Shown: positions 48,508 to 60,596 of the stretch, one piece after another
How positions within the stretch are numbered: position 1 is the first letter of the stretch
Layout: each line of letters opens with the position of its first letter
Source: Solanum dulcamara
Taxonomy: Eukaryota; Streptophyta; Magnoliopsida; Solanales; Solanaceae
Assembly (NCBI RefSeq): GCF_947179165.1
Contig: NC_077247.1
Location: 10,987,501 to 11,051,500 of the forward strand
Reading direction: 5' to 3'
Length of the DNA stretch: 64,000 bases
The notes under the pieces: generated by a model
Told to the model about the DNA's origin: nothing
Seen by the model: the letters and a program-made list of their open reading frames with translations, nothing else
Databases searched by the model: none
Made by a program: the position numbers and the translations under genes

Positions 48508-49987
48508 TGTAATGACCCTCTATATTATTTTTGAAGTAAAGCATTTATTTCCTCATTTAGAGCATTCTGTAGCAACCCCAAGTCATTTATGACTTGCTGG
48601 CACTGACTGTTTGGTCGTCTGGTCGTTCGTTTGGGTTTTAGGTCTTTTTCCCTATTTTAGAGCTTTTATAACTTAAAAAGTTGACTTCGGTCATTACATT
48701 AGGTAAACGACCACAAAACGGAATTCTAACTGTTTCTTCTACTCTGTAATGGCTAAATTAATTTAGTAGCATGGTCGGCATGAGTATCGAGGCAATTTGT
48801 ACAAGTTTGGGGCCATTTGGCATTTTTGCCTTTGAAATTTGGGATAGGTTGACTTTGGTCAACATTCTTGAAAAACGCATTCGAATGAAAATTCCATCAC
48901 TACGGTTAGTTAAGAAATGTCGAGTTTGGTCTAGAACAAACATTCATTCGCTTCCCAAGGCTTCCGATCTAGGCCCCATTATAGAATTTAGCTTAAAATA
49001 ACACTTGTATTTGGGATCCATTTTTCCTTAAAATGACGTCGTATGGGAATTTTGAATGATTCATTGAGTCTAGAACGTCGAATTTAGTGGGGTAGCATAT
49101 CTCATTTGCAAGCACAGGATTCTGAATGAATTTCGAGCACCCCGCCGTAGATTTGGACTTGGCCAAAATAGCTGATGCATCACCTTGTTAGTGCAAGGGT
49201 ACTTTACCCTTCATGTTCGCAGGCATAGGGTCGCGTTCATGGGACCCTTGTCCTGTTCGCGAAGGACAGCTGGGCAAGCTTCCGTATTTGCGGGCTAGGG
49301 GCCACGTTCGCACAGCTTTGTCTCCTTTCCCTCCGCGTTTATGGGATAGCCACATTCGCGGAGATCTAGACCTTTGCCTTCCGTGATTGCAAGCCACTTA
49401 GGTCGTGTTTGCGAAGGCCAATTCCTTGGTCTTTTAATTAAGACCAAGGACTGGAATCAATCATTCTTCAACTCTTCAAACTTAGATTTCTCTCTCAATT
49501 CTCAACCAAATTCAGTGATTCAAAGAGCATTAGGTCCAGAATTGTTGAGACTACTTGGGTTAGTGATTGGGAAGTGTCGAAAAGGCTTTGTTTGAGTTAA
49601 GTTACATGAATTACCTACTATCCATACTTTAATTCTAACTTAATTTGATATTTTCGTGCATGTTGTGTTTCCTGCTGATTTGAGCCCTAAATTATGGAAC
49701 ACAAGTTTAGGGTAGTGTTTAGGACCTTTTTATGGAGTTAATTCCAGAATTTATGGAGTGGGTCCCATATTTTAATTTTTGACTCCAAAATTGGTCTGTC
49801 TCCTAATTTAGTAAATATGACTTCCACATTTTGGGAGGGATCTTTTGTTTGTATATATTTTTGATTTGTTTCCGCCCGTTCATTTGCGTTACTATTATTT
49901 TATTATTGTTTTTAGTTTAGAAGTTGGTCTTCTACCCTTACATCCCATTACTCGCTGTTTTGAAATATGGGTTGACTTGCCTACTAG
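48508..49987 (+). repeat. 3' LTR of element G, left part
   Basis: Begins TGTAATGACCCTC after TTTTAGTAGTGGATGT and matches the C and H LTR family (AGCAACCCCAAGTCATTTATGA near 48570). Interrupted by the LINE at 49988; resumes at 56564. Positions 49185-49420 form a CpG-rich stretch with several TCGCG sites, unlike the AT-rich surroundings. Confidence 0.8.
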
Positions 49988-52590
49988 TTTTTTTTTTGGG
50001 GAACAGACCCTACACAAGGCTCCCACCTCTCGTGCATAGTCAGGGGTTGAGCTGTACCACCAAGCCTTAACATAAATAAAATTATTAAAATACACGAAGG
50101 GGGACATAAACCTTACCTCCGACCTTAAGTTGGTTCATAAGTCGGCTAACCTACTAAGGTCAGCCAACTCATCCCCGATACTGGATTGAAAGCAATAAAC
50201 CTATGAGAGGACTCCTCTCGATACAACACGACTAAGAAAAAATATAAATGAGGGAGACTCTTCCCTTCCATGTAAATACAAGAAAGAAACCTACACTAGT
50301 CCTATTCAAATAAGCTATATTAGAAAACATAGCTAAATTGAAGTAGGTCAAGTATATGAACCTTCTGATTTCCATGGATTGAGATCGATCTTGTCATCGT
50401 TGTCCTTCTTAGACTTGTCATAAAGAATTTGTCCATATGATGTAAGTGCGACAATCAAAAGGGTTGCATTGTGCTATTGCTAGTTTGGGAATGTAGAAGA
50501 GTACCTCATTGAAAAGACTGGCTTTTTCAAGGTCGCTCGACTAAGGTCTCCAATCATCCGTTCGCGCTGTAACTTCTTGAGCTCTGTTATTTTTGGAGTT
50601 ACTATAATCCTGCAACCCTAAGAGGCATTTGGTATGGTATGGTTCATGTTGTTGAATGTTGTTGAAAGATGCTGAGGTTCTGAACTGCTCCTGGATATGC
50701 TGCTGCAACCCTATATGTTCTCCCTGGAAGTTGTTGCAAATTGTTATTACAGCAGCTTAGTATTTGTGGCTCTCCATAGATGTTGTATATATCTTTGTAG
50801 CTCCCTGAAATCTATAGGACTAAGGTAGCAAGAAATAATAAAACAAACATCCAAATAAGCCTCCTGAATTGCTGAAATTTCTAGAATTATTGGAGTTGCA
50901 TCTTTTTGTCTTCTCAATATGTGCCAAGGTGTTGTGAATTTAGCTGTTGTTGGATGGGCCATCAACCTGCAGCTGCACATGTAAAAAAGAACAAGCACAG
51001 ATAGTAGTGGTGGAGTTGTTGCAAGCCTATATGTCAAGCAAACAAACAAACAAAGCTCCTGCCATATCCTGTATCTACACAACCAAACAACCAAACAGAC
51101 AAGCAAAAACTTGTAGTCTTGTATGTGTTGTAGGCTGCTGAGGTTGTTGTTGGAGGATGATGTTATTGGAAATTATAGCTTGTAGGCTGTTGTGGCTTTG
51201 AGTTTATACTCTTGCCCTTCCTAGTAAATGGTTTGGTTGCATGGAAGAATTCCACTATTTGGCAGGGGGTAGTTCCACATTTGCTGCATAAACCAAGGAA
51301 TTTAGAGTTGTTGCTTGTTGATGGCTTCCAAAATATCTGGAGTTGTTGTTATTGGTTGTTACTTGTTGTTGGCTTCCAAACAGCCTGCCTTCTCCAAGCT
51401 TCAATTCCATTTTATTTGTTGTGGTTGCTGGTAATTTTTGTTGTAGTTGTGTGTTGTTTGTGGTGAGGGCTATAGCTCCACTTGTTTCTTTGTTGAGGGC
51501 TACATCTCTAGAAACCTACACAAACAAATAAGGAAACACACAAGAAAAGCAATGGTGTAGTTCTTAATGTTGTTGATAGTTCCTGATTCATGAGTTTCCA
51601 TATCCAATTGATGTTGAAGTTGTTGATGTATAACTGGAAAGCTACAAGTTCAGCTGTTGTACTTCCACTAGAAGAGGTTGAAGTTATATAGAGATGTGTG
51701 TTATTGGTTGTGTTTATTTGGATATTCAACTGAAGCAGCTGTGGTATTGGCTGCTACTGATTCTTCTCAAGCTCACAAATAGTGTATGATGTATTGTAAC
51801 TCTACGTACCTGCAAATTCATAAGGACAATCCAACAAAACCAAACACAAACAAATACAAACAGAAAAAGACTTCCCCGAGTTGTTGTGGCTAATGAAGAT
51901 TTGTTGTGTATTGGACCAATTGTTGTGACTATAATTCCTCTTGTTCTTATTGATGATGAAGCATTCTAGTTTCTCCAAGAGTGTGTTGGAAAATATTGGT
52001 GGGGGGATTTTTATCTTGCAGGCTGAAAGAAGTCTTTGTAATAGTCTTGCATCTCCAACCAGACTCTTAGGTGTCAATTGTTGCATATTGCATCTGTTGT
52101 ACCAAACACAAGCAAGGCTGTGCATGTTCTTCTTTCCATATTGCAGGTCATGTTGCAATTGTGAAGGTCTCTTGGTGGTCCAATCTGCAAGGTGGAACTT
52201 GTCATTGCTAAATTGAATCAGCTTCTGTGTATGCTCCTCCTCAATCTGCATATCAGTAGGTTGGTTCCATTATTTTAGCTTAGCATCATACTTGTCTATC
52301 CCAAGCTTAGTCCAAGTTATCAACTATTGCATCTTGCCATTGCTGAACCAGGAATTAAACTTGACTGGCCCTCCACTAGTTGGATGACATGGTGCATGTC
52401 TACAGGTGCCTACTCCTAACCTGTAGAGTTAGTATGGTTATTCGATGAATGCAAGGATCAAGGGAGATGTTCCCTTTTATAGTGGTCCTAACTGTAGAAC
52501 CTTCAAAATAACTATATCTATGCATAGTAAAAGCCAAATTAAAGATTAAGCTGGACTAACAAGGCTGGAAAGGTCATGGAGGTTTCTTGA
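49988..52590 (-). other. LINE 3' region, about 2.6 kb
   Basis: No recognisable protein domain. Rich in GTTGTTG/CAACAAC and AACAAAC runs (e.g. 51036-51105, 51310-51470). The final 350 bases (49988-50340) match the 3' end of the truncated LINE at 16560-16893, so this tail belongs to the LINE family. The 149-codon minus-strand frame at 52251-51802 has no recognisable domain. Confidence 0.6.
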
Positions 52591-52599
52591 TTCACTTAA

Positions 52600-53100
52600 G
52601 CCTTTTTCTTTTGAAGTTGGCCATTTCTAGCTTGTCAAGTTTAAGGTATGCTCTTGCCTCTTTAGGAAGCTCATGCTTAGTGAGATATAGTTGTGGGGCA
52701 GTGTATTTGTGACTATGTTTGGACAAGACATCAGCTACAAAATTAGTTTCTCTATAGGTGTGGTTGCATTTGAAAACCTGGAACTAATGGCTGATTTCCT
52801 GCAGTTGTTGAAGCTGTGCCTTGACATTCCATGGTGGTTGGGCTAAGTGTTTTATCCATTTGATTAGGAGCTCAGAGTCTACTTCTAGGATCACTCTTTT
52901 GTATCCTAATTAGAGACACCAAGTCAAACCAAAGATGGCTGCCAGCATCTCAGATTGGTTGTTTGTGCCTTCTCCAAAAGGGGCTGAAAAGGAAAAGAGA
53001 AGATCACCTTGAGGGTTCCTTAGCAGTACTCCCCCTCCTATTTTTCCAGGGTTGTGAAGTGCACTACCATCAGTGTTCAGCTTCACCATGTGAGCTGAAG
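52600..53100 (-). pseudogene. LINE ORF2 RNase H domain
   Basis: Minus strand: KLNTDGSALHNPGKIGGGVL, then GTNNQSEMLAAIFGL, then LEVDSELLIKW and ETNFVADVLSKHSH. All four acidic catalytic positions of RNase HI (D, E, D, D) can be found, though stops interrupt the reading. An RNase H domain at the end of ORF2 occurs in a subset of plant L1 elements. Confidence 0.8.
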
Positions 53101-53107
53101 GTTTCTT

Positions 53108-53830
53108 CTAATAGACAGTACTAATAGTGACTTCATTAGTACATTTTTCCACAAGAGGGACCAGTTCCCTCCAGTTATTTGGCCAGCTGATATAAGGGTA
53201 TGTAGTGCTCAGTAGGTTGAAGTTTTCTTTGAACACTAAGTACATCACTCTTGTAATGTTGGATTGTTTCCCCCTATATCTGATAGAACACCTATTTTTC
53301 CATAGGTTCCAACATATGAAGATTGGAGTAGCTTGTAGGATGAGCTTATGGACATCATTGTTGTATTTTGTGGACCACCACTTCATCATCAGACTTCTAA
53401 GGGGTGTGTAATCCTTGTTAATCCCCAAAGAATCAGCAAATACACTCCAAACTTTCTTGGCAAAGTTTCCAGAAACAAATACATGGTCAATGGTATCCAA
53501 TCCAGGTCTATAGCAGCAGTACACTAGGCTGGGGCTTCTCCAAAGCTGATGAGTTTTTCATTAGTAGGGAGTTTCCCTCTAAGTGCTCTCTAGAGAAGAA
53601 AAGAACATTTAAAAGGTATGTGCTTGTGCCATGTTTGAGAATTGATCCTTGTCATATTCCTTTGTCCCTAATAAGTTCCCATGTAGAAGAGCAACTAAAT
53701 TCCCCATTGCTATTAGGCTTCCATGAGGCCTGATCAAGCTTGTGAGGTTGATAGTTGATTTTAGCAGCTAGAATACTAGGTACAAACTGTGGAGGGGCTT
53801 CATGAGTGACTATTTCTGTATTTCATTGAC
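53108..53830 (-). pseudogene. LINE ORF2 region between RT and RNase H (zf-RVT-like)
   Basis: The open stretch 53524-53108 (138 codons) reads like the reverse-transcriptase-associated zinc-binding region of plant L1 elements (TIDHVFVSGNFAKKVWSVF, WNLWKNRCSIRYRG). The usual CxxC-H-H arrangement is only partly preserved. Confidence 0.7.
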
Positions 53831-54239
53831 CATTGATTATGAAAGAGGATACATTAGTATTATTCAGTCTACAACTAACAGACCTAAAATTTGCTAAGGG
53901 GTCAACTCCCAACCAGTTATCCCACCAAAAAAGACAAGAACCTGATTGTAACTGCCATTGGATATGAGGCTCAACATTGTGTTTGTTCTTCATCAGCTGT
54001 TTCCATATCAGAGATTGTCCTATATGCCACATTTTGGTTATAGGATTTGATCTTTGACAGTACTTGGCTTTGAGGAACTCACCCCATAGAGAGTTCTTGG
54101 TTTTGAAAATCCACCATTATTTATATTGGAAAGACTTGGCTACATCTGATATTAATCTCACTCCAATACCACCTTCCTCATAGGGATAGCTTAGATTCTT
54201 CCAAGAGGACCAATGATATTTCCTCTTTTCATTCTTCCA

Positions 54240-55843
54240 TCCCTAGAAGAAGTTGGCTTTGATGCTCTGAATTTGCTTGATGGTGGTTGCAGGTGGGGAA
54301 CTAGCAGACAGCAAGTGAATGGGAAGTGCCTGGATGACATGTTTAATCAAAGTAACTCTTCCTCCATAGCTGAGTAGCTTGGCTTGCCATCCATTTATCC
54401 TAGCCACAACCTTAGCAATATGATCAGAGTAGTAGATGATCCTTTTCCTACCAATGTAGAGAGGACACCCTAAGTATGTGATAGGGATATTCTTCTGCTT
54501 GAAGCCTGTAACATTTTTTATTCTTCTCACAGTAGAGTTGAAGGCATTAGGAGGCAGCATGTAGTAACTCTTATCTCTGTTTATCAGTTGACCTGAGACA
54601 TTCTCATAGGTATGTAAGGTCTCCATAATGAGCTGCAAAGTCTGAGACCTCCCAGATGAGAAAATGATTATATCATCTGCAAAGCTGAGATGATTAATCT
54701 GAGGTCCTTTTTTGCGATAAAGAAACCATGATATTGTGGATGCTGATGGAGATTGTTCAAGAGTCTAGATAGGACTTCAGCACCAAGAATGAATAGGGTT
54801 GGGGAAAGAGGGTCCCCTTATTTAAGGCCTCTTGTGGAGTGAAAGAAGTCATGCCTTGAGCCATTAATGATGATGGAGTACCAGTTATGTGACATAAGTC
54901 TCCATACCATGTCAATGAACTCTTCCCCAAAGCCCATTCTCCTCAAGACCAAGCATATATAGGACCAAGAGACTCTATCATATGCCTTGGCCATGTCTAG
55001 TTTGATAACAATATTACCTCCCACATTAGGCTTCTTGATTTGGTAGATGATCACTTGGGCAAGCATTATATTCTCTGAGATGCTCCTGTTCTTAACAAAA
55101 CCAGATTGGTTAAGAGATATGAGACTGGGCAGAATGGGAGCTAATCTGTGTGTGAGAAGTTTGGAGATAATTTTATTTGTGAAGTTGCTAAGGCTTATAG
55201 GCCTAAATTCTGATAATTTGTTAGGATGGTTTACTTTTGGGAGTAAAACCAAATAGGTATGAGTATAATATTTAGGTAAGGTTTGTCCACAGAAGAAGGC
55301 ATGAACCACTATGAGTAGATTCTTTTTTATAATATCCCAGCACACTTGGAAGAACTTCCCATTCATCCCATTAGGATCTGCAGCTGAATTGGGATTCATG
55401 GAGAAGACAACAATCCTTAGCTCTTCCATAGTAGGGATAGCTTGAAGATCTCTATTATGTTCAGCATGACCATCCTTGGGATACATTGCAGTGCATCCTC
55501 CTGAATATGTTCATCTTTACCCCATGAAAATGTATTGGAAATGGTCACATGCAGCCCTGGCTATCTCATCATCTCCCTGCAGCCAGGTATCCTCCTCTTT
55601 TTGAATGCTATGGATATGAAGTTTCCTCCTCCTTCCTCTGATCAAAGCATGAAAATATTTGGAGTTCATATCACATTCTTTGAACCATTGCAACTGAGTT
55701 TTTTGCTTGAGCATGGATTCCTCCATTTTCAAGTATCTAATATACTCAACATTAATGGAATGAAGTTTGGTTCTACACTCCTCATTGTTGACAGAGATCA
55801 GTTCCTCTTCAGCTTGTCTAGACTTTTCCTCATATTCTTTCAC
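54240..55843 (-). pseudogene. LINE ORF2 reverse transcriptase domain
   Basis: Minus strand: 55843-55517 is the region before RT; 55486-54818 (222 codons, open) holds the fingers/palm start (NPNSAADPNGMNGKFFQVCW, FRPISLSNFTNKIISKLLTH, NQSGFVKNRSISENIMLAQ, IKLDMAKAYDRVSW). The catalytic FADDIIIFSSG is at about 54653-54683, but in a different frame, so a frame shift lies between 54684 and 54818. 54638-54243 continues with the thumb (ITYLGCPLYIGRK). Confidence 0.9.
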
Positions 55844-55864
55844 TTTGGCACAGATATCCCCAAA

Positions 55865-56563
55865 CTATAACTTGGACCAGCTACTAAGAGTGGCAGATAC
55901 CCTCTTCATTTTCTGATGGAAGCACCACATTGGATTGCCCTCTGTATCCCTGCTCCAGCACCTACTAACCATCTCCATAAAAGATGGGTGGTCTGTCCAA
56001 CAGTTTAGGAATTTGAAATATTTGATGTGATGATGATTGTGTTCAGTCATTTCCAAGAGTAAAGGACAATGATCTGACTACACTATAGGTAGGTGAGTAA
56101 TGGTAGTCTGAGGCATCACCTCTAGCCATTTGTTATTGCACATACCTCTATCTAATCTCTTTCATAATCTAAACATTATACCTCTCAGATTAGATCAGAT
56201 ATATTTTTCTCCTGAGAACCCCAAATTCTGCAAACCACAGGCTTCAATGGTGCTAATAAATTCCAAACTCTTTCTCATGTTGTAGGTTACACCCCCTAGT
56301 TTCTCTTCAGGATCTGTAATAACATTGAAGTCCCCTAGAGTGCACCATGAAAGGGATGTATTTGACTGTTGTAGCATGCTATTCCACAGGGGTCTTCTGA
56401 GATGGTCCTTGCATTTTGCATATACAAAAGTAGCAATATGCTGATTGGGGGACATTACATGGTTCAATTCACAAGTAATCAACTGCTCCCCATTTTCCAA
56501 TATCCTGCAATCAACATCCTTAGTCCAAAAAATCCAAATCTTACCGTTTCGATTGCTGATGGC
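55865..56563 (-). pseudogene. LINE ORF2 endonuclease domain, 5'-truncated
   Basis: Minus strand. The first readable residues are SNRNGKIWIFW; then WCTLGDFNVITDPEEKLGG, the conserved GDFN motif of the APE-type endonuclease (open 56500-56195). The last part (56056-55865) is in the same frame after several stops. This enzyme would nick the target DNA. Confidence 0.85.
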
Positions 56564-56624
56564 GACTTGCCTACTAGTGGGTCATGGTAGGCACCATCAT
56601 GACTCCAGGATTCAAGTCATGACA
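56564..56624 (+). repeat. 3' LTR of element G, last 61 bases
   Basis: Includes the second copy of the LINE target duplication and ends GGATTCAAGTCATGACA, a decayed form of the common LTR end. Marks the right limit of the nested gypsy region. Confidence 0.75.
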
Positions 56625-57736
56625 TATCATGAATAAATAGTTTTGGATCTAGTATAAAATACAAGATGAGATTATGGCATATTATAATTCTTTGACCTTC
56701 AATAATTTTGGTACTCGTATTCTTTACCATCACCATCACTATTACTAGCATCTAACACCAACTATTACCACCACTGTTGCTACAAATCATCTTCACTAAC
56801 ACTAGCAAACATAAGCATTTTATATATTTATCAAATAATAATTTAATTTTATTAAATTCATATTTTTCCTAATATTTAAGTACTTTATTATCTGATTCGT
56901 ATATTTATTATGTTTTTAAATAAATAAATTATGCATATTCAGATGTTGGAAAAAAATAGTCTTAATCAACTAGTATTCAGATCTAGATACAACATCTTAA
57001 TTATTCAATCTTGATCTTAATGAAAATAAATGAGGCCTAAGAGGACTAAAGGTAACAATTGAACTGTTTCCCAGTTAACTACTGATTCAAGTTTTGCTAT
57101 AGTTATTATTAGTATTATAACATTTTTCTCTAATGATTAATTAGGCTTTTTGTAAGGCTTAGTCGGATAGGGGCTCAATAGAATGGGTTGCCTAAAACAA
57201 AATTTAGAAAAGAGAGTTACTTTTGTTTCATATATATATTATTCTCATAAATTCTAAAAAAAATATTGTAATAGATTAAAATTTAATAATATTTTTTCCT
57301 TTTTCAATTGATAATGTAATATTTATTGTAATATTTTGTAAGATAAGAATAAATATATATAAATTATTGTTACGTTATATAACAACACAAATGCTTAAAT
57401 CTCTCTTATTGATAATAGTTTTGAAAACTTTTTCAATAGAATCAATTATTACATAAATTGCCAAAATTATTCTAAAATTATTTTAAGAAAATAAAATTAA
57501 AACTTCACTTCATTGAATATGCCAATTAGAATATCATTTTTACTTATATAGTATTCTGTAATACTCTAAAAATCAATAGTATAGTGATTAAAAAATATTC
57601 AAACTTAACACGATATATATATATTTTAAAATTTAATCATTTTATTATCTAATTAGTTTGAGCTTGAAATGTTTAATAAAACATCTCAAAGAATTGAAAA
57701 ACAATCTTACAAAGCCAATATTAAAACATGGTTGAT
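56625..57736. other. AT-rich intergenic DNA, nothing recognised
   Basis: No open frame, RNA gene or terminal repeat could be supported. Low-complexity A/T runs are frequent. Confidence 0.5.
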
Positions 57737-57823
57737 TCAATTGAAGTGGCAGTCCGGTGCACTAAAGCTCCCGCTATGCGCAGGGTTCGGGGAAGGGCCC
57801 GACCACAAGGGTCAATTGAAGTG
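57737..57823 (-). mobile_element. 63-bp SINE 3' fragment with target duplication
   Basis: The perfect 12-bp repeat TCAATTGAAGTG (57737-57748 and 57812-57823) brackets 63 bases containing GGTGCACTAAAGCTCCCGCT and GGGCCCGACCACAAGGG. From memory this is the 3' part of the widespread plant Au SINE in reverse orientation. The tRNA-like head with A and B boxes is absent. Confidence 0.75.
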
Positions 57824-58594
57824 AATTAGACAAATTTAAAAATAAAAATAACTGTAAATTTAATTGTCTATGAATTTAATAATTACATCAATGATAAAAT
57901 TTTAAAATATGTGCATAATAAATAGTAAAAGATAACAAACTATTAATTTTTTTTAATTAATAGTAACAATAGATACATAATTCCTTTATATTCTACTTGG
58001 GATCGTTTGATAGATGGATAAGGTCAAAGCTAATACATAAATAACTTGGTTATTCATGTATTGATTTTATATCATGTTTGATTTGCAAATAGGATAAAAG
58101 TTATTCATATATTAATTTTATATAATGTCTGGTTGTAGGTTTTCAAATTTTGTATAAAAGGTATTAATGTATTATTTTTTTACGATGTTTGGCTGTGTTT
58201 TTTGTAGTCCTACACAATTAATTCTTACGTAACTTATGATGAAATCTACGTAGAATTTATGCGGGATAGAAGGTGAAATAAATTATGTGGGTATTAGTTA
58301 TACATGTATTAAAATAGTAAATTACACATTCACCCCTATTGATTTACTTTTAAATGTATATTATTTTAAAACAAATAAAATAATTAATACGTGTTAAATA
58401 AATCACTACCAAATATTTTTTTCTTTGAGTTTTTTATCCTGTTAATTTCTTAATTAATTTTAGTTTCTTTGCTTAAATTATTGTTAATTATTTCTTTTGG
58501 TTGCAAGGCAGTGACAATCAATTGTAATTAATTTCTTTGGTTAGTTTCTCTACAACGCACTGTCAATACAAGTTATAATTTTTTTTAGTTATTT

Positions 58595-59975
58595 GTCATC
58601 CATCTTATGAGGAGACTAGTGGAGCAATATAGGAAGAGGAAAAAGGACTTGCATATGGTATTCATCGACCTAAAAAAGGCTTACGATAAAGTTCCACGAG
58701 AGATACTATGGAGATGTTTGGAGGCTAAAGGTGTACCGGTGGCGTACATTAGGGTGATCAAGAACATGTATGAGGGTGCCAAAACCAGGGTAAGGACAGT
58801 AGGAGAGGACTCAGAGCAATTTCCAGTTGTGATGGGGTTGCACCAAGGATCAGCTCTTAGTCCGTTTTTATTTGCCTTGGTGATGGATGGATTGACGCGA
58901 CTAATTCAAGGTGAGCTGTCATGGTGTATGCTCTTCGCGGACGACATAGTCCTGATCGATGAGACTAGTAGCGGAGTTAACGCTAAGCTGGAGGATTGGA
59001 GACGTACCTTGGAGTCTAAAGGGTTTAAGCTGAGTAGGACCAAGACAGAGTACTTAGAGTGCAAGTTCAGTGAGTCACCTCAGGAGGTTGGCGCGGAAGT
59101 TAGGCTTGGTGACCAGGCCATCCAAAAGAAAAGTAATTTCAAGTACCTTGGGTCTATCATGCAAGGCAGCAGAGAGATTGATGATGATGTCACACATCGT
59201 ATCGGGGCAGGGTGGATGAAATGGAGGCTCGCTTCCGGTGTGCTATGTGACAAGAAGGTGCCACCACAACTTAAGAACAAGTTCTACAAAGTGGTGGTTA
59301 GACCGGCTATGTTATATAGGGCGGAGTGTTGGCCAGTTAAGGTCTCTCAAGTTCAAAAGATGAAAGTTACTAAGATGAGAATGTTGAGATGGATGTGTGG
59401 GCATACCAGGAGCGACACGATTAGAAATGAAGCTATTCGGGACAAGGTAGGAGTGACTTCGGTGGAAGACAAGATGCGGGAAATATGACTGAGATGGTTT
59501 GGGCATGTGAAAAGGAGAGATATAGATGCCCCAGTGCGGAGGTGTGAGAGGTTAGTCATGGATGGTTTCAGAAGAGGTAGGGGTAGGCCGAAGAAATATT
59601 GGGGAGAGGTGAATAGACAGGACATAGGGCAGTTACAGCTTACCGAGGACATGACCTTGATAAGAGGGTGTGGAGGTCTCATATTAGGGTTGAGGGCTAG
59701 TACATAGTCTCGTTATTCTTCCGTGTTAGTAGGCGCATTAGCGCACTATAACTTTTTGTGCTCTGATTTCTGTTATTATCTACTTTATCTGTGTCACTCT
59801 CGTTATTTGCTTTCTCATATCACTTTGAACTTCTTAGCCTTATCTGACCTTCTTTTATGCTTCTATTGAGCCGAGGGTCTCTCGGAAACAGCCGTCCTAC
59901 CTTGGTAGGAGTAACGTCTGCGTACACTTTACACTCTCCAGATCCCACGTTGTGGGATTTCACTGGGTTGTTGTT
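58595..59975 (+). mobile_element. RTE-clade LINE, 5'-truncated
   Basis: Reverse transcriptase reading frame followed by a typical RTE 3' end (GCCGAGGGTCTCTCGGAAAC, GTCTGCGTACAC, then a TTG repeat). GTTATTT occurs on both sides (58588-58594, 59976-59982), a plausible target duplication. The endonuclease half is missing. Confidence 0.85.
58607..59706 (+). pseudogene. RTE reverse transcriptase, nearly open
   Basis: Codons 1-293 (58607-59488) are open: [20 protein letters not shown] (RT motif with catalytic Asp), [31 protein letters not shown] (catalytic Asp pair), KFKYLGSI-like thumb, then the C-terminal [17 protein letters not shown] at 59486-59488 stands where relatives have CGA (Arg), and the frame then continues unchanged ([20 protein letters not shown]) to 59706. 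So one stop, a CpG-type transition, and 5' truncation are the main breaks. The first residues match mid-RT of RTE elements; the start Met is fortuitous. Confidence 0.85.
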
Positions 59976-60233
59976 GTTATTTATTTTAATTTTAATTACC
60001 TATTGTTGAATTTGTTTAATCATATTGAATACAAATTAGTTAAATACTTTTAGTTATTTGTTATTTACTTTATTATTTTTAGCTATTGGTATTTATTTTA
60101 ATATATTACTTATATAGTTGGTATTTTAATGGTTATAATAAATATTAGCTTACTAATTATTTTTGGAATTAAGAAATAAAAACGGAAAAATTACTTGATT
60201 GAGTGCTTTTTAAAAATTAATTACTGATTTTAG

Positions 60234-60563
60234 CGATATTTTTTATTTATTACCATTTATAGCAATATATAGCAATATTATGATAAATCTACACTTGTAT
60301 TAAAAGTGAATTATGCATACAATATAAATGTATTATAAGTGTTTTAAAATATATATTATGTTTGTGTAGTAAGAAACTAACATAATGTATTATAATTCTA
60401 TTAAAATATGTGATAAATGTATTATCCATCTATAAAACTTGTATTATATATGTTTTATAAATAGTTCTCTGCAATATGTATTAAAACTGTATTATAAATG
60501 TATTATAAATGTTCAGTGAAATTATTTTTTTATTGCTATAAATGGTAAATATTTTCTTAATAT
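60234..60563. repeat. Small AT-rich MITE-like inverted repeat
   Basis: The left arm (60234-60267, containing TTACCATTTATAGCAATA) is repeated inverted at 60530-60563 (TATTGCTATAAATGGTAA). Between them are several TGTATTATAAATG-type short repeats. No coding content. Confidence 0.7.
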
Positions 60564-60596
60564 TGTATATTTATGTAAGTTTCCCAATAAAAATTA

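Larger units (their letters stand above)
49988..56563 (-). mobile_element. L1-type LINE (6.6 kb) inserted in LTR G
   Basis: The 14-bp target duplication GACTTGCCTACTAG is perfect (49974-49987 and 56564-56577). The 3' end at 49988 carries a T run on the plus strand, that is a poly(A) tail of the minus-strand element. The 5' end is truncated inside the endonuclease of ORF2; ORF1 is missing. Order on the minus strand: endonuclease, RT, zinc-knuckle-like region, RNase H, then an unusually long 3' region of about 2.6 kb. Many stops and at least one frame shift. Confidence 0.9.

Noticed and set aside
51802..52251. 149-codon minus-strand frame in the LINE 3' region
   Set aside because: No known domain and no support from the second LINE copy, which is truncated before it; left as possible chance.
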